In this document: piece after piece, positions 1 to 6,183 of the stretch | Layout of the letters: each line of letters begins with the position of its first letter | Numbering within the stretch: position 1 is the stretch's first letter | Assembly (NCBI GenBank): GCA_904420155.1 | Contig: CAJFUH010000119.1 | Span: forward strand, 1-13,468 | DNA length: 13,468 nucleotides | Direction: 5' to 3' | Source of the DNA: an uncultured Clostridia bacterium | Lineage (GTDB): Bacteria; Bacillota; Clostridia; Oscillospirales; Acutalibacteraceae | The notes under the pieces: model-generated | What the model saw: the letters and a program-made list of their open reading frames with translations, nothing else | Told to the model about the DNA's origin: nothing | Databases searched by the model: none | Made by a program: the position numbers and the translations under genes

Positions 1-127
1 AAAAGAAGCGGATATGGACCGTATTGCGGAATTTATTACCCTGGCTGTCAATGATTTTGAAGGCAGCGCGGACGCTATCCGTCAGGGCGTCACCGAAATT
101 TGCAACCGCTATCCCCTGTATGAATAA
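1..127 (+). CDS. glyA: Serine hydroxymethyltransferase, C-terminal end (partial)
   Basis: The window opens inside this gene; only the last 41 codons are present, in the frame starting at base 2 and ending in TAA at 125-127. The peptide includes MDRIAEFITLAVNDFEG and ends in NRYPLYE. The pattern of an ADMD-I-E-I---L-DFEG segment followed by I---V---C--YPLY is the typical C-terminus of GlyA. This PLP enzyme interconverts serine and glycine and charges tetrahydrofolate with a one-carbon unit in the cytoplasm. No catalytic residues are visible because the N-terminal and central parts lie outside the window, so the call rests on the C-terminal signature alone. A hairpin terminator follows about 30 bases after the stop, so the gene is probably the end of its transcript. 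Confidence 0.85.
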   Translation, partial: KEADMDRIAEFITLAVNDFEGSADAIRQGVTEICNRYPLYE

Positions 128-158
128 GCGGAGGGATTTCTGTTAGATGTTACCACAC

Positions 159-207
159 AATAAGAGGTATGCTACGGCATGCCTCTTATTTGCTTTCTAT
201 TTTTTAT
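159..207 (+). terminator. Intrinsic terminator after glyA
   Basis: A 14-bp stem (159-172 pairing with 177-190, one G-U pair) closes on a TACG loop flanked by C and G, the very stable cUACGg tetraloop type. The following stretch to about 207 is T-rich but not a pure T run. It lies between glyA and the small membrane-protein gene, and probably ends glyA transcription. The next gene starts only 37 bases after the stem, so partial read-through cannot be excluded. Confidence 0.75.
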
Positions 208-226
208 GCAGAAAGGATGGAATGTG

Positions 227-451
227 ATGAAAAAAAATATTTGTATTCTGATTGCCGCCCTCTCTTTTGTGGCAGGGGTACTGTTCTCTGTTTTTAGCTT
301 CCTTCTCTTTTTTATTCCAAAAAGGGAATCTCATTCCCATGGCTGCTGCGGATGTCATGAGAAAGCCCAGCATGATTTGGATTATGAAGTAGAACATTGT
401 GACGATCCGGACGCCTGGTACGGCGGATACGAAGATTCTTCAGGAGAATAA
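227..451 (+). CDS. Small single-pass membrane protein with His/Cys-rich tail
   Basis: A 74-residue protein of unknown function. Residues 4-30 form one hydrophobic helix after a short MKKN start, so it is either a membrane anchor or a long uncleaved signal. The tail is hydrophilic and carries a dense metal-binding-like motif, HSHGCCGCH at residues 36-44, then further His and Cys (H49, H57, C58) and an acidic, aromatic end. I chose the ATG at 227 because AAAGGA (212-217) precedes it and because a longer reading from 179 would start inside the glyA terminator stem. It is 54 bases upstream of rarA on the same strand with no terminator between, so the two are probably cotranscribed. The Cys/His cluster suggests binding of Zn, Cu or Fe at the membrane, but that is inference; I do not recognise a named family. 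Confidence 0.7.
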   Translation: MKKNICILIAALSFVAGVLFSVFSFLLFFIPKRESHSHGCCGCHEKAQHDLDYEVEHCDDPDAWYGGYEDSSGE

Positions 452-505
452 TCATCCCTTTGGTGAAAAGAATCGGTTTTGTGGATTGGAAAGGAGTTTT
501 TCGTT

Positions 506-1771
506 ATGTCAGCACCTTTAGCAGATCGGTTGCGCCCCACTACCCTAGATGAAGTGGTGGGCCAACGGCATCTGCTGGCGCCCGGTAAAGCCTTGCGCAG
601 TATCATTGAATCGGGACAAATTCCCAACCTGGTTTTTTATGGGCCTGCCGGCGTAGGAAAAACCACTGTGGCTTCTATCATCGCCAAGCAGACCAACCGA
701 AGCTTGCGCAAATTAAACGGTACCACCGCTGGGACTGCGGATATCCGCAGTATTTTTGAAGAAGTAGACACTTTCAGCGCCCCCAATGGAATCCTTCTTT
801 ATCTGGACGAGATCCAATATTTTAATAAGAAACAGCAACAAACCCTTTTGGAGTTTATCGAAAATGGAAAAATCACTTTGATCGCCTCCACCACCGAAAA
901 CCCTTACTTCTATGTATACAACGCCATCCTCAGCCGATCCACTGTTTTCGAATTCAAATCTGTGCAAAAAGAAGAAATTGCTCGCGCGGTACGGAGGGGG
1001 TTTTCCTATTTAGAACAGGAGCGGAATGTCCCATTAACCGTGCCTGACGAAGTGGTGTCCCATATTTCTTCCGCCTGCGGCGGGGATGTTCGCAAAGCCA
1101 TGAACGCTGTAGAACTTTGCGCCTTGTCGGCTCCCTTAGTGGAAGGAAAACACGTGGTTACGTTAGAGCTAGCCCAGGAACTCACCCAGCGCAGCGCTAT
1201 GCGTTATGACCGGGAAGGGGACGAGCATTACGATATTGTGTCCGCTTATCAAAAGTCGATGCGCGGTTCCGATCCGGACGCGGCCCTGCATTACCTGGCG
1301 CGGCTGTTGGAATCCGGGGATCTCCCTTCCGCCTGCCGGCGGCTCATGGTGTGCGCCTGTGAAGACGTTGGGCTCGCCTATCCGCAAGTAATCCCCATTG
1401 TCAAGGCCTGTGTGGATGCCGCTCTTCAAGTGGGATTGCCAGAAGCCCGTATCCCATTGGCGGACGCTGTGGTACTGGTATGTCAATCCCCTAAGTCCAA
1501 TACGGCTTATCAGGCTATCAACGCCGCTATTGCTGATGTCCAGAAGGGAAAAACCGGAAACATCCCCCGCCACTTGCAAAATAAACATTACGACGGAGAG
1601 GATAATCCCAACAAAGGACAGTTTTATCAATACGTTCACGATTACCCTAACCGCTGGGTCAATCAGCAATATCTTCCCGACGAACTCAAAGATGTTCATT
1701 ACTATCAATACGGGGAAAACAAAAATGAACAGGCTTTTAAAGCTTATTGGGAAAAAATCAAACAAAAATAA
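506..1771 (+). CDS. rarA: Replication-associated recombination protein A (RarA/MgsA-type AAA+ ATPase)
   Basis: A 421-residue AAA+ ATPase, close to the usual length of the RarA/MgsA/WRNIP1 family, which acts at stalled replication forks and is related to clamp-loader subunits. Visible features: the N-terminal PLADRLRPTTLDEVVGQ signature (residues 4-20), Walker A GPAGVGKT (46-53), Walker B LLYLDE (97-102) followed by the family-typical FNKKQQ--LL-FIE-G, sensor 1 ASTTENP (127-133), an arginine-finger-like SRST (143-146), and a sensor-2 region GGDVRKAMN. The C-terminal part carries the MgsA tetramerisation region, including YPN-W--QQYLP near the end. The ATG at 506 is preferred over an in-frame TTG at 479 because AAGGAG (491-496) sits 9 bases before it. 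No frameshift or missing key residue was seen. A terminator at 1992-2040 lies about 220 bases downstream. Confidence 0.95.
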   Translation: MSAPLADRLRPTTLDEVVGQRHLLAPGKALRSIIESGQIPNLVFYGPAGVGKTTVASIIAKQTNRSLRKLNGTTAGTADIRSIFEEVDTFSAPNGILLYLDEIQYFNKKQQQTLLEFIENGKITLIASTTENPYFYVYNAILSRSTVFEFKSVQKEEIARAVRRGFSYLEQERNVPLTVPDEVVSHISSACGGDVRKAMNAVELCALSAPLVEGKHVVTLELAQELTQRSAMRYDREGDEHYDIVSAYQKSMRGSDPDAALHYLARLLESGDLPSACRRLMVCACEDVGLAYPQVIPIVKACVDAALQVGLPEARIPLADAVVLVCQSPKSNTAYQAINAAIADVQKGKTGNIPRHLQNKHYDGEDNPNKGQFYQYVHDYPNRWVNQQYLPDELKDVHYYQYGENKNEQAFKAYWEKIKQK

Positions 1772-1991
1772 ACCGGAGCCCGGGGCCCTATTCCCCCAAA
1801 AACAATAATGAAGATTCCACAGTCTGATCAAACAGAAACAACTTACAGGATTATAGATGATATACAAAGGGATGGATAATGGCCAATTTAACGGTTTGGC
1901 GCATATAAAGCGTCATCTACTGGATACGCCGGCTTTACGGACAATCCTAAACCTATCATAATGAAATGATTGGGTAAGCGTTATAGTATAC
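1772..1991. other. Gap between rarA and its distal terminator; possible decayed short ORFs
   Basis: No convincing gene is seen here. Two short overlapping plus-strand reading frames exist, 1808-1879 (23 codons) and 1857-1961 (34 codons, with FNGLAHIKRHLLDTPALRTI inside). They overlap in different frames, as a frameshifted remnant would, but neither has a proper ribosome binding site and I recognise no family. A weak hairpin of ATCAT/ATGAT type lies near 1955-1970. The stretch could be a long rarA 3' untranslated region or gene debris. Confidence 0.3.
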
Positions 1992-2040
1992 AAATGCGGC
2001 GTGCAGTTGGAAAGTCAACTGCACGCCGCATTTATATATT
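1992..2040. terminator. Strong bidirectional terminator between rarA and the flavin reductase-rubredoxin gene
   Basis: A perfect 18-bp GC-rich stem (1992-2009 with 2016-2033) closes on a 6-base loop and is followed by an A/T-rich tail. The genes on either side converge, so it can stop transcription from both. The U tract is poor in both directions; the strength comes from the stem. Confidence 0.8.
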
Positions 2041-2088
2041 CATAATAAAAGAAATACCTTATTCTTAGAAGCCCTCTCAGCTTCTTTT

Positions 2089-2739
2089 TCATTTCAATTG
2101 AAAAACGGATTTGGGAGCGCCGCAGACAGGACAAACCCAATCAGCAGGTAATTCCTCAAAAGCTTCATCCGGATCGTTGTAGACATAACCGCATATGGTA
2201 CAGATGTAGCTATCCAATATTTCCTGTCCTGTAAAACCTTCCCGATAAGTGGGGGAGTTCTTGGGAGCGGTCCCTTTGATGACATTCTGATAATACTCGT
2301 AGGTCATCGGTTTATTTTTATAATCGTCGCTGCCCGCCACAATCTCTGCCACAAAAACCGTATGCGTCGGCAATTCCACCGAATCCACCACTTTACAAAG
2401 GAACCAGCAGCAAATATGTTCTTTCAGTACCGGTAATCCTTCCCGTAAAATTTTATGGCGGATATTTTTCAGCTTATCCGTATCTCTCCCAGAATTAAAT
2501 CCCAACGCTCCGATTACCGTGCCGGAAGTATTTTCTGAGATCACATTTACAGTAAAAATGCCGTTTTTTTTGATACATTCATTGCTGTAATTATCGTGAT
2601 GGATACTGACGGCAATCATAGCCGGATCAGCAGTCACCTGAAACACTGTATTCACAATGCACGCCGAAGGCCTGTTTTCCCCTTTGACACCAATAGCGTA
2701 CATTCCATAGGACAATGTCCTTAAAATGTCTTCTTTCAC
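2089..2739 (-). CDS. hrb: Flavin reductase-rubredoxin fusion (high-molecular-weight rubredoxin, Hrb type)
   Basis: A 216-residue two-domain electron carrier. Residues 1 to about 160 are a flavin reductase-like FMN-binding domain (YAIGVKGENRPSACIVNT, then NYSNECIKKNGIFTVNV). Residues 178-216 are a compact rubredoxin with the iron ligands C180, C183 (CTIC) and C203, C206 (CPVC). This order matches Hrb of Moorella and relatives, which passes electrons from NAD(P)H to diiron flavoproteins that reduce NO or oxygen. No such flavoprotein gene lies in the window. I chose the GTG at 2739 because GAGGTG sits 8 bases before it; the longer ATG reading at 2793 would begin inside the likely promoter and has no ribosome binding site. 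The start is a judgement, the domains are clear. It probably forms a single-gene transcript. Confidence 0.9.
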   Translation of the reverse strand: MKEDILRTLSYGMYAIGVKGENRPSACIVNTVFQVTADPAMIAVSIHHDNYSNECIKKNGIFTVNVISENTSGTVIGALGFNSGRDTDKLKNIRHKILREGLPVLKEHICCWFLCKVVDSVELPTHTVFVAEIVAGSDDYKNKPMTYEYYQNVIKGTAPKNSPTYREGFTGQEILDSYICTICGYVYNDPDEAFEELPADWVCPVCGAPKSVFQLK

Positions 2740-2773
2740 TCTATAAGCACCTCGCTTATTTTTCACTTGTTTT

Positions 2774-2802
2774 ATTTTACCACAGTGAGACATGCTCTAC
2801 AA
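2774..2802 (-). promoter_or_regulatory. Candidate sigma-A promoter for hrb
   Basis: On the minus strand, TTGTAG (2797-2802) and TAAAAT (2774-2779) are separated by 17 bases. The -10 matches consensus at 5 of 6 positions, the -35 only at 3. Transcription would begin about 28 bases before the GTG start, which supports that start. Confidence 0.4.
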
Positions 2803-2920
2803 TATGTATAAGAAATAATTTTCAGATTATGACTTTTCTGAATAAATTTCCTTGTAATGAGGGGGTGAAAGATGGGATAGGGCAAAATACCAAACAAATA
2901 TTTCCCTTTCTATCACAAAT

Positions 2921-2958
2921 AAGAGGAGGCCTTTGATCCAAGGGAACGACCTCCTCTT
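2921..2958 (-). terminator. Terminator after the MATE gene
   Basis: A 9-bp stem AAGAGGAGG/CCTCCTCTT (2921-2929 with 2950-2958) has a 20-base loop containing a small inner CCTT/AAGG hairpin. It lies 57 bases past the MATE stop codon on the minus strand. The T tract is broken (TTATTTGTG), so efficiency may be modest. On the plus strand it would also be followed by a few Ts. Confidence 0.6.
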
Positions 2959-3014
2959 TTCTATCTGTGAGATATTGCTTGTATTTACCTTTTTAGGTAT
3001 TTTTCTGTCGGTTA

Positions 3015-4445
3015 TCAGCTTTCTGCAACAGCCTTTCTGGACAACCATTTCTTTCCCCGGTATCTCAGGGAGAAAATGAGAGAACGGATAGCCCATTCTA
3101 ACCCCATACAGACCCATACTCCTTCAATGCCAAACTTTAAGGGAACCGCCACCAAGTAACCGGCCCCTACGCGGACAACCCACATTGTAATGAGGGAAAC
3201 GACAGATGGGAAATTGACATCGCCGGCCGCCCGGAGCACGTTGGGCAATACGTTGGACATCGCCCAGAAGAAAGGCATAGGGATGACGCCAATCAGCAGA
3301 AGCCGGCTGATGATACCCAGCGTTTCCGGTTCCGGATGATAGAAATGTAAGATAACCGGGCTTAAAGGATATAAAACTGCCAACGATAAAACGATGATAC
3401 CCGTACCCAAGATTGTCATTTTTTTCCCGTACCATTTTGCGAGTTTTCTATCTCCCGCTCCTACGCATTGTCCCACAATAGTGATGGAAAGGGTTGCTAC
3501 CGCCATAGCCGGCGCATACATGAGGCTCAACACAGAGTTAGCAACCGCGTTGGCCGCCACATTGGCGGTTCCCAACTGCACCATATATGTCTGCACCAAA
3601 ATGCTTCCCCCATTGAAGAACACCTGTTCTACCGCAAAGGGAATGGCCATTTTGACAATAGATTGCAGCATTTTCTTTTCCCAATGCAGGAAATCCTTCC
3701 AACGCAACGTAATAAAAGCATTGGGCCGCAAAATCAAATACAGCGCCATTACCCCGCCAATCAACCGTGCAACATTTAAGGAAAGAGCAGTACCCACGAT
3801 ATCTAGACGCAATACATTGATAAACAGCATGCTGGCAAACAGATGAATGGCGTTAATGATAATGGTCAAGCGCAGGCAAGTCTTGGTAGCTCCCACGCCG
3901 CGAAATACCGCAAAAATTCCTTCATATATCGAAAATGTAATCAGAGATATCGCTGACCCGATCATATAATCCCGCGCCTTAGCCCGGATCACCTCGTCCG
4001 CCGCACCAAACATCACATTGACGATAGGAGCCGCAAAGGCCACGAAAATCAGGCAAATAAGAAGCGCCAACAGGAAGGCGACCAAAACGACTTGTCCCGC
4101 TGCCTTACGCATTTTTTCCGCATCGCCATGCCCTTTATATTGAGCGACGATCACCGTCCCGCCCGCAGACACTGCTGTAAAAATACAGAGGAGCAAATTA
4201 ATAATGGGGCCTACCACGCTTACCGCCGCCACAGATTCCTGACTGGAAGAGCTGATCATAGATGTGGTTAGGACGCCGATCAAATTGATAAAAAACTGAT
4301 CTAAAATCAGCGGGATCAGCATGCTGAAAATCTGTCCATGAGAAAACTGGGTGCTTCCAAATTGTTTTTCCAATTTGTCAGAAATCCATCTTCCAAATTT
4401 GGAAGGAGGTTTTTTTCTCAAGTGAAAAGTTGGTAAGGAAAACAT
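3015..4445 (-). CDS. MATE family multidrug/toxin efflux transporter
   Basis: A 476-residue polytopic membrane protein of normal length for the MATE family, which exports cationic drugs, flavin-like compounds or metabolites using an H+ or Na+ gradient. Residues 1-35 are a basic, hydrophilic cytoplasmic lead-in, followed by about 12 hydrophobic segments in two halves. Family landmarks include IPLILDQFFINLIGVLTTSMIS in the first helix, VVGPIINLL, GGTVIVAQYKGHGDAEKMRKAAGQ, and the matching second-half segment AIPFAVEQVFFNGG with TLSITIVGQCVGAGD and VLRAAGDVNFP. The substrate cannot be read from sequence. The ribosome binding site is weak (AGAGATGAAG region before the ATG). It stands alone on its strand with a strong own promoter and an operator-like palindrome upstream, so expression is probably inducible. 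No truncation seen. Confidence 0.93.
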   Translation of the reverse strand: MFSLPTFHLRKKPPSKFGRWISDKLEKQFGSTQFSHGQIFSMLIPLILDQFFINLIGVLTTSMISSSSQESVAAVSVVGPIINLLLCIFTAVSAGGTVIVAQYKGHGDAEKMRKAAGQVVLVAFLLALLICLIFVAFAAPIVNVMFGAADEVIRAKARDYMIGSAISLITFSIYEGIFAVFRGVGATKTCLRLTIIINAIHLFASMLFINVLRLDIVGTALSLNVARLIGGVMALYLILRPNAFITLRWKDFLHWEKKMLQSIVKMAIPFAVEQVFFNGGSILVQTYMVQLGTANVAANAVANSVLSLMYAPAMAVATLSITIVGQCVGAGDRKLAKWYGKKMTILGTGIIVLSLAVLYPLSPVILHFYHPEPETLGIISRLLLIGVIPMPFFWAMSNVLPNVLRAAGDVNFPSVVSLITMWVVRVGAGYLVAVPLKFGIEGVWVCMGLEWAIRSLIFSLRYRGKKWLSRKAVAES

Positions 4446-4475
4446 AATACTTCATCTCTTTTTACATCAATTTTT

Positions 4476-4492
4476 TGTAATTCAAAATTACA
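4476..4492 (-). promoter_or_regulatory. Operator-like palindrome at the MATE transcription start
   Basis: A perfect 7-3-7 inverted repeat (TGTAATT, CAA, AATTACA) lies directly downstream of the -10 box, at the expected transcription start. Position and symmetry fit a repressor site of the MarR or TetR kind. No MarR-type gene is next to it, so the regulator is unknown. Confidence 0.5.
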
Positions 4493-4498
4493 CATGTC

Positions 4499-4526
4499 AT
4501 TATAGAGAAAAGTCTTTTGAAGTCAA
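4499..4526 (-). promoter_or_regulatory. Sigma-A promoter of the MATE gene
   Basis: On the minus strand TTGACT (4521-4526) and a perfect TATAAT (4499-4504) are separated by 16 bases. The start point would be near 4492, giving a leader of about 47 bases. Confidence 0.75.
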
Positions 4527-4759
4527 GCCTTACACGAAAACTTTTCTTTTAAATTTTTGCCCCTCCCAAATTGTATAGTATGACTAGTTTTCATGAAATC
4601 TTTAGAAGCATCTGGAAAAGTTGTCATAAATTTCTTGTTTTTTTTATAGTGGGCCGTACTACTTGACCAAAAGGGCACAAACGTATAGATCCTTTTAAAC
4701 CCTTTAGAAAATCTGCTATCGCCTCTTCCTTTCGGAATCCTATTTTCCTCCATATATAA
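4527..4759. other. Gene-free AT-rich stretch upstream of the MATE promoter
   Basis: No gene is supported. A minus-strand frame of 85 codons (4523-4780) spans it but begins with TTG inside the neighbouring repeat segment, has no ribosome binding site, runs into the MATE promoter and resembles nothing I know. The stretch may be decayed sequence. Confidence 0.35.
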
Positions 4760-4995
4760 GGCTGTTGCATCGGTCAGCAAGCGCTGTACAACAAGACCAG
4801 AAAAATGATTCTTCTTTATTTCTGATTTAATAAAGAAAACATAGTTTTGGCGATCTTTTTATTCCGTTTTTGTAATACTGTTAGCACCTGCTGGTACTCT
4901 GTGATCTTCATCAGCAGCTTATGAAGATATTTTATAAAATTCCCCTCTTTTCTTCAGACTAAAAAATTTAATATTTCGTTGTTTTTACAACAGCC
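4760..4995. repeat. 236-bp segment with short terminal inverted repeats (possible MITE or IS remnant)
   Basis: The segment begins with GGCTGTTGCA (4760-4769) and ends with the reverse complement of GGCTGTTGTA, giving 8 perfect terminal base pairs, or 10 with one mismatch. The ends loosely resemble those of IS6-type elements, which contain CTGTTGCA, but this is a loose likeness only. Inside, the minus strand has a 31-codon frame starting MKITEYQQVLTVLQKRNKK (ATG near 4914, stop near 4821), possibly the broken start of a transposase. I cannot see a clear target-site duplication. With no second copy in the window, mobility cannot be shown. Confidence 0.35.
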
Positions 4996-5011
4996 TATTT
5001 CTCTCTATTAT
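4978..5011 (+). promoter_or_regulatory. Candidate promoter and overlapping palindrome of the hcp operon
   Basis: TTTACA (4984-4989) and TATTAT (5006-5011) are 16 bases apart. The -35 box lies inside a palindrome GTTGT-TTTT-ACAAC (4978-4991) that could bind a regulator of the CRP/FNR kind (HcpR controls hcp in many anaerobes); that assignment is inference. The -35 side belongs to the end of the 4760-4995 inverted-repeat segment, the -10 lies outside it. Confidence 0.45.
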
Positions 5012-5055
5012 AGTATCCTTAGTCTATCGAATCCCAAAAAAACGGAGGTACTGAT

Positions 5056-5775
5056 ATGATACGAAAAATCATTCAAATAGATCAGGAAAAATGCAACGGC
5101 TGCGGCTTGTGCGCCAAGGCGTGCCACGAGGGAGCCATTGGAATGGTGGAGGGAAAAGCACAGCTCCTGCGGGACGATTACTGCGACGGGCTGGGAGATT
5201 GCCTTCCCGCCTGCCCTACCGGGGCTATCTCCTTTGTAGAAAGGGAAGCGGCCGCTTATGACGAAAAGGCCGTATTGCAAAATAAACAGAAAAAAATGAG
5301 GAAAGAAGGCATGTCGATCCCCACAGGCTGCCCAGGCAGCCGCTCCCAAAAATTGGTACATCACGACCACAAAGACAGTTCTCCTGCCACTTCCCCCCCT
5401 TGTCCCTCTCAGCTTCTCCAATGGCCGGTACAGATAAAGCTGGCCCCTGTCCAAGCCCCCTATTTTCAAGACGCCAACTTATTAATCGCCGCCGATTGTT
5501 CCGCTTATGCCTATGGAAATTTCCATCAGGAATTTATGAAAAATAAAATTACGCTGATCGGCTGTCCAAAATTGGATGCTGTGGATTACTCCGAAAAATT
5601 AACGGAAATCCTCCGGCAAAACCACATCAAAAGCGTGACGGTTATTCGCATGGAAGTTCCCTGCTGCGGTGGCATTGAACAGGCTGTGAAACAAGCGTTG
5701 CAGGCCAGTCAATCCTTTATCCCTTGGCAGGTGGTGACGCTTGCCACCGACGGGACTATTTTAGATCGGATATAA
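5056..5775 (+). CDS. 4Fe-4S ferredoxin-domain protein of the hcp operon
   Basis: A 239-residue cytoplasmic protein. Residues 8-60 form a ferredoxin domain: the first cluster motif is complete (C13, C16, C19, C23), while the second, CDGLGDCLPACP (43-54), has L46 where the second Cys is expected, leaving C43, C49 and C53. This 'CDGLGDC' variant recurs, as far as I know, in clostridial ferredoxin-like proteins. A charged linker (about 65-115) leads to a second domain with further cysteines C148, C170, C203 and C204; EVPCCGG resembles the CCG cluster motifs of heterodisulfide-reductase-like proteins. The start has a strong ribosome binding site, ACGGAGGT, 6 bases before the ATG. It is the first gene of an operon with the cupin (33-base gap) and hcp. 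A role as electron donor to Hcp is likely but inferred. Confidence 0.85.
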   Translation: MIRKIIQIDQEKCNGCGLCAKACHEGAIGMVEGKAQLLRDDYCDGLGDCLPACPTGAISFVEREAAAYDEKAVLQNKQKKMRKEGMSIPTGCPGSRSQKLVHHDHKDSSPATSPPCPSQLLQWPVQIKLAPVQAPYFQDANLLIAADCSAYAYGNFHQEFMKNKITLIGCPKLDAVDYSEKLTEILRQNHIKSVTVIRMEVPCCGGIEQAVKQALQASQSFIPWQVVTLATDGTILDRI

Positions 5776-5808
5776 ATTCCCTTGTTGTAAAAAAAGAAAG
5801 GAGTTTCC

Positions 5809-6168
5809 ATGTTGCAGCATTCCTATCTCAAGCATATTCCCCAAAAAGAAGTGATTTCTCTAGCATCCTGCGTAGATTCCCTGCCCGGGCAGATCGTCAG
5901 CAAGACGCTGGCCCAAAATGCAGCCGTCAGTATTACTCTCTTTGCCTTTGACCAGGGAGAAGAAATCAGTACGCATGAATCCAAAGGGGACGCCCTGGTG
6001 ACCGTTTTGGAAGGCATTGGACAATTCACCGTAGACGGAGAAGAATATACCGTACAATCTGGAGAATCCCTCCTCATGCCCGCCAACAAACCCCATGCAG
6101 TGTGGGCAAAGCAGCCTTTTAAAATGATGTTAACGGTCGTGTTTCCCTGGGAAAACGATAAAAAATAA
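5809..6168 (+). CDS. Cupin-domain protein
   Basis: A 119-residue single-domain cupin, the usual size for a stand-alone cupin. Motif 1 is GEEISTHESKGDALVTVLEG (residues 50-69) and motif 2 is GESLLMPANKPHAV (85-98), connected by a beta strand with G-F-VDGEEY. Of the classic metal ligands H56 and H96 are present, but the second His of the H-x-H pair is replaced (H56-E57-S58), so metal binding may be altered or use acidic residues. AAAGGAG (5797-5803) precedes the ATG. It lies between the ferredoxin-like gene and hcp, with only 15 bases to hcp, so it is cotranscribed with both. Small cupins of this type act as sensors, isomerases or dioxygenase-like enzymes; no specific reaction can be assigned. 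Confidence 0.88.
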   Translation: MLQHSYLKHIPQKEVISLASCVDSLPGQIVSKTLAQNAAVSITLFAFDQGEEISTHESKGDALVTVLEGIGQFTVDGEEYTVQSGESLLMPANKPHAVWAKQPFKMMLTVVFPWENDKK

Positions 6169-6183
6169 GGAAAAGGTGAAAAT

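Noticed and set aside
1169..1867. 232-codon open frame on the minus strand opposite rarA
   Set aside because: It is antisense to a clear AAA+ gene, has no ribosome binding site and its translation is low-complexity and hydrophobic; a shadow of rarA.
4354..4405. CTTCCAAATT repeated 36 bases apart, the second copy forming a 16-bp palindrome, inside the MATE N-terminus
   Set aside because: Both copies encode similar residues (KFGR and QFGS) in frame, so coding constraint explains them; not claimed as an operator.
4523..4780. 85-codon minus-strand frame upstream of the MATE gene
   Set aside because: Starts at TTG within the inverted-repeat segment, lacks a ribosome binding site, overlaps the MATE -35 box, and resembles no known protein.
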